Shown here piece by piece: positions 14,905 to 21,067 of a stretch of 40,732 nucleotides of DNA. How positions within the stretch are numbered: the stretch's first letter is position 1; every line of letters starts with the position of its first letter. The stretch is taken from NCBI GenBank assembly GCA_015066405.1, contig SVOM01000013.1, positions 1 to 40,732 of the forward strand. Reading direction: 5' to 3'. This stretch comes from Oscillospiraceae bacterium (lineage in GTDB: Bacteria; Bacillota; Clostridia; Oscillospirales; Acutalibacteraceae). The notes beneath the pieces are model-generated. The model did not search any database. It was not told the origin of the DNA and was given only the letters and a program-made list of their open reading frames with translations. The translations under genes and the position numbers were made by a program.

Positions 14905-16393
14905 TTATATTGAACGCAGCAGCGGCATTTTAATGCCTTTGTTTTCTTTGCCTTCGCCTTACGGTATTGGCACTTTGGGACAGTCGGCACGCGAGTTCGT
15001 AGATTTCTTATCTGACGCACACCAAGCGTGGTGGCAAATTTTGCCCGTTGGACCTACAAGCTATGGCGATTCTCCGTATCAAAGCCTATCCACCTATGCA
15101 GGCAACCCGTATCTTATTGATTTGGATATTTTAAAGGCCGATGGGCTACTGACCGCCGATGAAATAGAGCAAATGTACTGGGGCGATAATTCCGAGCGTG
15201 TAGATTACGGCGCGCTTTATCAAAACCGTTTTGTGCTGCTTAAAAAAGCAATGGAACGTGGGTTTGATAGAGATAAGGAAAAAATTGAAGAATTCGAAGC
15301 CGATAATTCCGATTGGTTGCCCGATTATACGCTATATATGGCGCTTAAACGCCATTTTGATATGCGCCCATGGACCCATTGGCCCGATGATGCGGCCCGC
15401 CTTAGAAAGCCCGAGGCGTTAAAAAAATACCGTGAAAAGTTAACAGATGATATAAAGCTATTTACATATATTCAGTACCTTTTCTTTAGTCAGTGGAAGG
15501 AGCTTCGTGAGTATGCCCACAATAAAGGAATTGGAATAATAGGAGATATTCCGATATATGTAGCGCTCGATTCGGTTGATGTTTGGGCATCTCCCGAGGA
15601 GTTTATGCTTGATGAAAAGGGCTTTCCGAGTGAGGTTGCAGGTGTACCGCCCGACTATTTCACAGCTGAAGGACAGCTTTGGGGCAATCCGCTTTATAAC
15701 TACGATAAAATGAAAGAGGATGGCTATGGCTGGTGGGTGCGCCGTATTGGTGGCGCCTCCAAGATATACGATGTCATCCGTATCGACCACTTCCGCGGCT
15801 TCGAAAGCTTTTGGGCAGTACCATACGGCGATAAAAACGCTATAAACGGTCATTGGAAAAAGGGACCGGGTATGTCGCTTATCGGGGTGCTTAAAGAACG
15901 CTTCCCGCATATACGTTTTATCGCTGAGGACCTCGGCTATCCATCGCCCGAGGTGGTGCAGCTGTTAAAGGATTCCGGCTTCCCCGGTATGAAGGTGCTG
16001 GAATTTGCATTTGATTCAAGAGATTCAAGCAACTATCTGCCCCACGCATATACCGATAACTGTGTGTGCTATGCAGGTACGCACGATAACGATACATTAA
16101 AGGGTTGGCTTGAAAAAATTAATCAGGATGACCTTAAAAAAGCGGTTGAGTATTTAGGACTCAACGAAAAAGAAGGGTATATTTGGGGCATTTTGCGAGG
16201 CGGTATGAGTAGCGTTGCGCGACTTTTCGTAACGCAAATGCAGGATTATTTAGAGCTTGATAATTCGGCGCGTATGAACACTCCGGGAAGCCCCGAGGGT
16301 AATTGGCAGTGGCGCATAAAGGTGGGACAAACAACACCGAGTCTTGCCGCAAAAATCGCTCATATGACAAACCTTTATAATAGAGCAAAATAA
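14888..16393 (+). CDS. malQ: 4-alpha-glucanotransferase (amylomaltase)
   Basis: This 501-residue GH77 enzyme transfers alpha-1,4-glucan segments between maltodextrins, releasing glucose. N-terminal SSGILMPLFSLPSPYGIGTLG and WWQILPVGPTSYGDSPYQSLSTYAGNPYLI are family hallmarks. The catalytic region has RIDHFRGFESFWAVP (nucleophile Asp), FIAEDLGYPSPEV (acid/base Glu) and AGTHDNDTLKGW (third carboxylate). The length matches bacterial MalQ. The start is GTG 14888, inside the end of the permease gene, with AAGGGGG a few bases upstream. Its presence as the last gene of the operon is the strongest clue that the importer takes maltodextrins. Confidence 0.96.
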   Translation: MQSKDNYIERSSGILMPLFSLPSPYGIGTLGQSAREFVDFLSDAHQAWWQILPVGPTSYGDSPYQSLSTYAGNPYLIDLDILKADGLLTADEIEQMYWGDNSERVDYGALYQNRFVLLKKAMERGFDRDKEKIEEFEADNSDWLPDYTLYMALKRHFDMRPWTHWPDDAARLRKPEALKKYREKLTDDIKLFTYIQYLFFSQWKELREYAHNKGIGIIGDIPIYVALDSVDVWASPEEFMLDEKGFPSEVAGVPPDYFTAEGQLWGNPLYNYDKMKEDGYGWWVRRIGGASKIYDVIRIDHFRGFESFWAVPYGDKNAINGHWKKGPGMSLIGVLKERFPHIRFIAEDLGYPSPEVVQLLKDSGFPGMKVLEFAFDSRDSSNYLPHAYTDNCVCYAGTHDNDTLKGWLEKINQDDLKKAVEYLGLNEKEGYIWGILRGGMSSVARLFVTQMQDYLELDNSARMNTPGSPEGNWQWRIKVGQTTPSLAAKIAHMTNLYNRAK

Positions 16394-16398
16394 AAAAC

Positions 16399-16427
16399 GC
16401 ACCGCAGTAGGAACACTACTGCGGTGC
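16399..16427. terminator. malQ: Bidirectional terminator after malQ
   Basis: A 12-bp perfect stem (16399-16410 with 16416-16427) with a five-base loop. On the minus strand it runs into a long T tract, serving the converging pseudogene operon; on the plus strand it is followed by TGTGTTTT. Confidence 0.9.
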
Positions 16428-16443
16428 TGTGTTTTAATAGAAA

Positions 16444-17318
16444 TTACATATCATAAGAACTCTTTTTAAGTACAAGGTTGGCTGCTTCTTCGCCGAGGTA
16501 TTCCTTAACATCCATATCCAAATATTTGCAAAGGTCTACCATTTCTGCAACTGTGCCGATATTAACATCTATACCGTTTTCCAAACGGTCTTTGTATGCA
16601 AAAACTTCTTTTTCGCCGTGTGTATATATGCGCGCTTCACCCTCGGCCTTGGCAACAATGTTTTTAAGCACATCGGATGCATCACTGCTGCGCTTTCCAT
16701 CGGCGCCCAGCGCCCACATATCAGGCAGGGGTTTGCCGAGCTTGTTATATATTTCAAGCTTACCGCGTGTTACAACGGTGGTTGAAGCATCAAAGAAGAA
16801 ATCGTACGGCTCGGCGGGCATAGCAATAGCAATCGGGTTGCTGCCGAGCATGGCTTTTTTGCAAAGGTAGGCACCATAATGGCTTCCGAATTGGTCATCG
16901 ACATACCGATAAGACCTTCCTTGCAAGCCATTTTTGCATAGTAACCCGCAATACCATAGTGGTTGGAATTTCTAACCGACACAATGGCCATACCCGTTTT
17001 CTTTGCCTTTTCAATAGCAATGCTCATCGCCTTGTGGCCGAGCAGCTATCCCATACCGTCATTACCTTCAATAACGGCAGAAACCGGTGTTTCAAAAACA
17101 ATTTCAGGCTTAGCATCAATTTTGATAAGTCCCTTTTCGATACCCTTGTGGTAGCGAACGAGGCGTTACATACCGTGTGATTCAATGCCGTAAAGGTCGC
17201 TTGTGAGTAAAACATCTACGATAATATCGCATTCAGGCTCACTAAAGCCAAATTTTAAAAATGCATCGGTGCAAAAGCGCTTTAATTGTGTGTAAGAATA
17301 ATTAATGGTGTTTTTCAT
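16444..17318 (-). pseudogene. Decayed Ldh2/malate-type dehydrogenase
   Basis: Reading from ATG 17318 (GGAG upstream) gives a recognisable Ldh2-family (malate/L-lactate/ureidoglycolate dehydrogenase, NAD-dependent) protein with several lesions. LYGIESHGM is followed by TAA at 17168-17166 where the family has Gln; NDGMG is followed by TAG at 17048-17046, again at a Gln position. One base is missing in the A run at about 16857-16862, after which the frame shifts from VPTFAKK to the frame that continues [23 protein letters not shown]. Finally, about 70-80 codons expected between NIVAKAEG and EARIYTHGEKE are absent (total 875 bases versus roughly 1,060-1,100 for the family). It follows the Dabb gene by 16 bases and was probably co-transcribed with it. 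Confidence 0.9.
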
Positions 17319-17334
17319 AGTGTCAACTCCTTAA

Positions 17335-17631
17335 CTATTTCACTTGATAGTCAAAACAAGCGCGAGTTAAAGTGTATGGTCTAACATAGGTATCAGCAAC
17401 CTTTACATGCTCGGGGTGTGTGGAATAATTTTTAAGTGCCGTCTCGTTTTCAAATACCGAATAGAGCATAACGTCAACGTTTGATGAGGGCAAAATCTCG
17501 GTTTCAACCTTGATTTCCAACAAACCGGGTATAACACCGAGCAAATTTTCAAGCCCTGCCTTTATATCGGTCTTTATTTCGGCATTGTTAAATTCATCCT
17601 TTAATTTCCAAAGAATAATGTGCTTTACCAT
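17335..17631 (-). CDS. Dabb (stress-responsive A/B barrel) family protein
   Basis: This 98-residue protein is a single ferredoxin-like alpha/beta barrel: MVKHIILWKLKDEFN, then LLGVIPGLLEIKVETEILPSSNVDVMLYSVFENETALKNYSTHPEHVKVADTYV read in two steps, a typical Dabb pattern with the conserved YxxHPxH motif. Such proteins form dimers and have roles from stress response to small-molecule binding; no specific substrate can be given. GAGGTG precedes the ATG and an extended -10 promoter lies upstream. The first codons and leader are duplicated as a 57-bp repeat upstream of the DUF1461 gene. It heads the transcription unit that ends in the broken dehydrogenase. Confidence 0.88.
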   Translation of the reverse strand: MVKHIILWKLKDEFNNAEIKTDIKAGLENLLGVIPGLLEIKVETEILPSSNVDVMLYSVFENETALKNYSTHPEHVKVADTYVRPYTLTRACFDYQVK

Positions 17632-17651
17632 AGTAACACCTCGTTTTTATT
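17595..17651 (-). repeat. 57-bp direct repeat, copy A (start of the Dabb gene)
   Basis: This copy covers the leader, GAGGTG site, ATG and first 12 codons or so of the Dabb gene. It matches copy B at 18410-18466 in 54 of 57 positions by my alignment, without gaps, and the match stops sharply on both sides. Copy A is the functional one, because it has an intact start codon. Confidence 0.92.
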
Positions 17652-17662
17652 TTGTTTGTTTA

Positions 17663-17691
17663 ATTATAGCATAGTAAATAAAAAGTTACAA
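17663..17691 (-). promoter_or_regulatory. Promoter of the Dabb gene
   Basis: Minus-strand TTGTAA (17691-17686), 17-bp spacer ending in TGC, and TATAAT (17668-17663), an extended -10 arrangement. It lies just upstream of repeat copy A and is not duplicated with it. Confidence 0.8.
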
Positions 17692-17724
17692 TGAGAATGA
17701 AAATGCAATCACTATGGTGGCTTT

Positions 17725-18405
17725 TTAGGTATTTCTTTTTCTCTTAAAGCCCCAGTATAAAAGTAATGTGCATGATAAAGCCAAAATGCTTGTTCCAATC
17801 AAAATAGCACAGTTCATAAAAAATTCTTGAGGCAGTATTTCTATAATTTCATCTGTTAGAGGATTAAAAATCCAATTTTCTTTTCCGGGAAAGAATATGT
17901 TATGGAAAATTTCAAACGCTTTGTCAAAATTTAATGAGGCCAAGGCACCTATTATAATAGGTATGAATATTGCGGACAAGGCCGAATAAAACGAGGCGTG
18001 GTGTTTTCCTATAAAAAAAGGACCTGTTTTGTCTGATTTTCTAAAAATCAAGAGCGTTACTATGCAGATTGCCGAGCTTAATAAAACCGCTGAGTTAAGG
18101 TCAAACAACAGCTTGCAACCGGCAAAATGCATTTGTCCATCTAACGAGTATTTCATAACGCCTGTCGAAAAATCTTTTCCGGGTATAGTTAAATAATCAA
18201 GCACAGCATTATAGGCTTCTATTATTTCCGCTTTCGTAAATCCGCTAATCTTTGAAAGCTCTAAATAATCAATATGGAGATAATAAAAGGGCCTTAAATA
18301 AATCGGAAGAGAGATCGAAAAAGTTATAATAAATAAAAAGATAGCTATACAAAATAAAAAAGATATAAGCAAATCTTTTATTTTGTTTTTCTTGATGTTG
18401 GTCAT
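17725..18405 (-). CDS. TIGR01906/DUF1461-family integral membrane protein
   Basis: This 226-residue protein has an N-terminal membrane segment (LLISFLFCIAIFLFIITFSI), a long extracytoplasmic loop and three further segments, with a basic tail GFKRKRNT. The pattern ITFSISLPIYL, then EIIEAYNAVLDYL, then FDLNSAVLLSSAICIVTLLIF fits TIGR01906 (DUF1461), a Firmicute membrane family of unknown function; in relatives the region before the second segment reads H-x-D-V/M-K-x-L-F. ATG 18405 is the start, because AAAGGATG is five bases upstream. That ribosome binding site is part of repeat copy B and derives from Dabb coding sequence. Upstream in-frame codons to 18492 run through the repeat and are not credible. 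Confidence 0.8.
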   Translation of the reverse strand: MTNIKKNKIKDLLISFLFCIAIFLFIITFSISLPIYLRPFYYLHIDYLELSKISGFTKAEIIEAYNAVLDYLTIPGKDFSTGVMKYSLDGQMHFAGCKLLFDLNSAVLLSSAICIVTLLIFRKSDKTGPFFIGKHHASFYSALSAIFIPIIIGALASLNFDKAFEIFHNIFFPGKENWIFNPLTDEIIEILPQEFFMNCAILIGTSILALSCTLLLYWGFKRKRNT

Positions 18406-18409
18406 ATTG

Positions 18410-18466
18410 CATCCTTTAATTTCTAAAGAATAATGTGTTTTACGATAGTAACACCTCGTTTTTATT
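18410..18466 (-). repeat. 57-bp direct repeat, copy B (vestigial Dabb start)
   Basis: The copy keeps GAGGTGTTACTAT but the Dabb start codon reads ATC, and the Trp codon at position 8 reads TAG, so no Dabb peptide can be made. Its final AAAGGATG serves as the ribosome binding site of the DUF1461 gene five bases on. Its other edge is one base from the stop codon of the four-TM protein gene. Confidence 0.92.
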
Positions 18467-18467
18467 A

Positions 18468-19211
18468 CTAAACATAAAAATGGAAAAACCAAGCGTTGCC
18501 AAAAGAGGTGTTAAAGAATTCTTCTTTTTGCAAAACGCATACCTTGTAAACGCTTAAAAGCGAATGGAAATAGATAATCATAGTTGTGATAAAAACTGCT
18601 AATCCAAATAAAACACCAATTAAAATTTTAAGCCAAAGGACAAACGGTAAAACCAAACTCAAACCACTGGCAAGAACGGCGTTAGAAATAATAGCGAGTA
18701 TTATAACATAAAGCGTTTCGCTGCTAAAAGAGTTATCCCAAACGAACTTTATAACATTTACTTTGCGGTCTTCTTTTATGTATTTTTTGAATTTTTTACA
18801 TATACACTGATAAAGTATACCCTGTATATTTTCCTTTTTCCAATGGCATTTATCAACACTCATCATAACACTTAATGTACGGCATGAGTGCCAGTAAACT
18901 TCCTTGTATAAACGGTAGCGTATGGTTATAAGTGAGAACAAAAATCCCACAACACCCAAAAGTATAAAAGCCCAACCGCTAATTGACCAACTTATATCTC
19001 CTGCCGAAACAAGAGAGGGAAAAATAAATGCCAGCGCGGCAAAATATATCATTAATAGCTGGTCGCGTTTTGTTTGCTGTGCGGTCATCTCTGCAACCAC
19101 ACGGTCATACATTTCTTCAATATCAAAATCTACGGTTTTGTTGAAAATATTAGGGTCCACCTTTGTGTATTTGAAATCTTTTAATTCTTTTTTCTTCTTT
19201 TTTATACACAT
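18468..19211 (-). CDS. Four-TM membrane protein, unknown function
   Basis: This 247-residue protein has a very basic N-terminus (MCIKKKKKELKDFKY), a short soluble segment with IEEMYDRVVAEMTAQQTKRDQ, and two pairs of membrane helices: about 52-70 and 78-98 (GWAFILLGVVGFLFSLITI), and about 168-190 (LYVIILAIISNAVLASGLS) and 194-214. A charged cytoplasmic stretch of some 60 residues separates the pairs. I do not recognise the family. The gene follows the suhB-like gene with two bases between stop and start, so it is co-transcribed with it. Its stop codon touches repeat copy B. A SLATT-like two-helix organisation was considered, but I could not match its motifs. Confidence 0.75.
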   Translation of the reverse strand: MCIKKKKKELKDFKYTKVDPNIFNKTVDFDIEEMYDRVVAEMTAQQTKRDQLLMIYFAALAFIFPSLVSAGDISWSISGWAFILLGVVGFLFSLITIRYRLYKEVYWHSCRTLSVMMSVDKCHWKKENIQGILYQCICKKFKKYIKEDRKVNVIKFVWDNSFSSETLYVIILAIISNAVLASGLSLVLPFVLWLKILIGVLFGLAVFITTMIIYFHSLLSVYKVCVLQKEEFFNTSFGNAWFFHFYV

Positions 19212-19213
19212 AA

Positions 19214-20020
19214 TTACAGCTCCTCAAAATCGATAGGTTTTTTAATATGATTTAGTATAATACTGTTTAATTTTTCCAGGTTTTCTCGGTTGTTGGCACC
19301 TATAACTATATTTTTCTTATCAAAGGTTAAAGATTCCCCGTTATAACCGCTGACACATCCGCCTGCTTCGGTTAATATAAGCACTGCTGCTGCACAGTCC
19401 CAAGGGAACACATTCAATTCAAAATACATATCGCATTTTCCCATAGCAACATTGCAAATTTCCAAAGCGCAAGAGCCAAATCGTCTTGTATCGTTGCATA
19501 ATGGGTATGCCTCAAGTACAATATCTGCACATATCCTTGCAAGGTCTTTTCGGTATGGAGTAAAAGAAGTGCAAAGCAATGCGTTGCTAAAAGGTTTGTT
19601 TGATGTTTTTATACGTTTGCCATTACAAAATGCACCGCTACCTGCAATTGCGGTGAAAAGTTGTTTTAAATGAGGGGCAAAACAAATGCCCAAAACGGGC
19701 TGTCCTTTATGTAGTAACGCCACCGAAATTAAACAGTGTGGAATATCCCTTGAAAAGTTTGTTGTGCCATCAATAGGGTCAATCACCCATAAATACTCTC
19801 CGGTTACAATTTTTGAACTTTCTTCTTCCCCTAAAAATTCGGCTTTTGGAAAAATTCTTTTAAGTTCCTTTTCTAAGAAATGCTGAATTGATATATCTGC
19901 ATTGGTAACGATGTTTGCCGCATCGCCTTTTTCTATAATATTTATCGCGCCTTTTTTAAATATCTTCGCCGAGCGTTTTACTGCTTTAACAGCTTTTTTT
20001 TGAAGCTTAAATAAATCCAA
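19214..20020 (-). CDS. suhB: Inositol monophosphatase family protein
   Basis: This 268-residue enzyme belongs to the Mg-dependent IMPase/FBPase superfamily. Visible motifs are GEEES (Glu metal ligand) near residue 65, WVIDPIDGTTNFSRDIPHC, the metal and phosphate site, and FPWDCAAAVLILTEAGGCVSGYNG at the C-terminal metal site. Substrates may be inositol phosphate, a sugar phosphate or 3'-phosphoadenosine phosphate; the sequence alone does not decide. The start is TTG 20020, giving MDLFKLQKKAVKAVK, because GAGGTGG lies just upstream; in-frame ATG codons further upstream sit in front of or on that site. It heads an operon with the four-TM protein. Confidence 0.9.
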   Translation of the reverse strand: MDLFKLQKKAVKAVKRSAKIFKKGAINIIEKGDAANIVTNADISIQHFLEKELKRIFPKAEFLGEEESSKIVTGEYLWVIDPIDGTTNFSRDIPHCLISVALLHKGQPVLGICFAPHLKQLFTAIAGSGAFCNGKRIKTSNKPFSNALLCTSFTPYRKDLARICADIVLEAYPLCNDTRRFGSCALEICNVAMGKCDMYFELNVFPWDCAAAVLILTEAGGCVSGYNGESLTFDKKNIVIGANNRENLEKLNSIILNHIKKPIDFEEL

Positions 20021-20244
20021 AAATACCACCTCTTTACACATAGATAGAATAACATACAATGGTTGCAAAATCAAACATTTATTTTACAGGGATGTGTTAT
20101 TTTGTCTTGAATTAAAGTCGTAAAACGAGACATACAGTATCGTTGTGTTTTTTAAAATAATAATATAATAGCGATATGCTCGAAAACAAAGGCTAAACAA
20201 TTTAACCCTAAAACTATTCCCCGGCCAAAACAAAAAACCACCCG

Positions 20245-20281
20245 AACGGAGACACTTCGTAAAGAAGTTGTCTCCGTTTTT
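20245..20281. terminator. Terminator-like hairpin without an obvious gene
   Basis: A stem of about 14 bp with one bulged base (20245-20258 with 20264-20278) carries CGGAGAC and GTCTCCG arms and is followed by a T tract to 20281. On the minus strand it is also followed by a T-rich stretch. No plus-strand gene precedes it; it may be the end of a lost gene or of a small mobile element. Confidence 0.6.
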
Positions 20282-20295
20282 CAATATAAATAGAA

Positions 20296-20324
20296 ATGAC
20301 ACTTTCCGGAACTGAAAGTGTCAT
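20296..20324. repeat. Perfect 11-bp hairpin
   Basis: ATGACACTTTC pairs exactly with GAAAGTGTCAT across a seven-base loop. There is no T tract and no gene next to it. Confidence 0.7.
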
Positions 20325-20392
20325 AGTGGGTTACATACTTTGAGAAAGGCAAATACTTGCCGAAAATAAAGAATATTTTTCTCGGCTGGTAA

Positions 20393-20570
20393 AGTGATAT
20401 TGCAAACTATCTTTTGCAGTGATATTTTTGCCTAACAGCAAAAGTGATATTGAAACCTTGCGGTTTCAGTGATATTATATTCGCCTCTTAACTGTCTGAA
20501 GGACAATATCACGATGCGAAGCATCATATAACTGCGAAGCAATATAACTCGCCGCAAGGCGAATATAACT
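20393..20570. repeat. Palindrome array: 4 direct and 4 inverted 9-bp words
   Basis: AGTGATATT occurs at 20393, 20418, 20443 and 20468, an exact 25-bp period. Each of the three 16-bp intervals is a different small hairpin: GCAAA/TTTGC, TTTGC/GCAAA and GAAACC/GGTTTC. After a 28-base centre the word reappears inverted: AATATCAC at 20505, then CATATAACT at 20525, AATATAACT at 20541 and 20562, each one base off the exact inverse, with GATGC-GAA-GCATC and CGCC-GCAA-GGCG hairpins between them. ATATTCGCC (20477) also pairs with GGCGAATAT (20558). The whole is a large imperfect palindrome built of palindromes, with no coding content. Confidence 0.85.
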
Positions 20571-20598
20571 GTGGCACCTTCCTTACGGAGGGTACCAC
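20571..20598. repeat. Hairpin adjoining the palindrome array
   Basis: GTGGCACCTTCC faces GGAGGGTACCAC around TTAC, a 12-bp stem with one mismatch and one wobble. It begins directly after the last inverted word of the array. Confidence 0.65.
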
Positions 20599-20822
20599 AA
20601 AGGGTGGTTTCGTTTAACTAATTATATTTTCGGTTGAAGGTAATTTTGACGGGATACTCTGCGTTCAGCATTTTTTCGAACACTGCGAGTGTTACCGAAA
20701 AAATTACTGTACTCGAGACTTTGGCGGTCAACAACGCCTATCGCGGCGGTGTTGCCGCGTCGCCGAACATTTTTGCCTTACGGCAAAAATTGTTCAAACC
20801 CTAATCAATTCCCCACAAAAAA

Positions 20823-20857
20823 ACGATAGCACACCGAGTGGTGTGCTATCGTTTTTT
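20823..20857. terminator. Terminator of tRNA-Gln
   Basis: A 12-bp perfect stem (20823-20834 with 20841-20852) flanked by A and T runs on both sides lies directly after the CCA end of the tRNA in the minus direction. Confidence 0.85.
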
Positions 20858-20930
20858 GGCTGGGGAATAGGGATTCGAACCCCAACAAACAGAGTCAGAG
20901 TCTGTCGTGCTACCGTTACACAATTCCCCA
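20857..20930 (-). tRNA. tRNA-Gln (anticodon CTG)
   Basis: Read on the minus strand the sequence folds as a 74-base tRNA: acceptor TGGGGAA with TTCCCCA, discriminator G and an encoded CCA end; a D arm around AACGGTAG; anticodon stem ACAGA/TCTGT with loop CTCTGAC, giving anticodon CTG for the Gln codon CAG; and a T arm with GGTTCGAATCC. Its promoter (TTGACT-N16-TATAAT) is immediately upstream and a terminator immediately downstream, so it is a single-gene unit. Confidence 0.95.
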
Positions 20931-20945
20931 ATAGGAACAACAATT

Positions 20946-20973
20946 ATTATACCGCATTTTGCGGAAAAGTCAA
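20946..20973 (-). promoter_or_regulatory. Promoter of tRNA-Gln
   Basis: Minus-strand TTGACT (20973-20968), 16-bp spacer containing a small CCGCA/TGCGG palindrome, and TATAAT (20951-20946). Confidence 0.8.
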
Positions 20974-21007
20974 CATTTTTTAGCAAAAAAATTGACTTTC
21001 TTTATTG

Positions 21008-21036
21008 TTGACAAAAAATCAGCTTACAAATATAAT
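21008..21036 (+). promoter_or_regulatory. Consensus promoter of the GH3 gene
   Basis: TTGACA (21008-21013), exactly 17 bp, TATAAT (21031-21036), a perfect vegetative promoter. No operator-like palindrome is visible around it. Confidence 0.92.
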
Positions 21037-21067
21037 TAATACATATAATATGGAGGAGAAACGGGTT

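Larger units (their letters stand above)
20021..20856. other. 836-base gene-free region of hairpins and palindrome array
   Basis: I see no credible gene here; the longest open frames have no ribosome binding site and low-quality composition. From left to right it holds an AT-rich leader for the suhB gene (20021-20240), a terminator-like hairpin (20245-20281), an 11-bp perfect hairpin (20296-20324), the palindrome array (20393-20570), a 12-bp imperfect hairpin (about 20571-20598), several loose hairpins (20670-20790) and the tRNA terminator (20817-20857). All of it lies downstream of the 3' end of tRNA-Gln, a favoured landing place for mobile DNA. Confidence 0.7.

Noticed and set aside
17046-17168. 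Two in-frame stops at Gln positions as a reassigned genetic code or suppressor
   Set aside because: Other genes in the window end normally with TAA, TAG or TGA, and the local tRNA-Gln has anticodon CTG, not CTA or TTA. The gene also has a frameshift and an internal deletion, so it is a pseudogene.
20084-20302. Minus-strand 72-codon open frame in the gene-free region
   Set aside because: It covers the terminator-like hairpin, has no ribosome binding site and its translation has no protein-like pattern.
20393-20570. Regular 25-bp spacing of AGTGATATT as a CRISPR array
   Set aside because: The repeated word is only nine bases, the spacers are themselves palindromes and only 16 bases long, the array turns around into inverted copies, and no cas gene is present.
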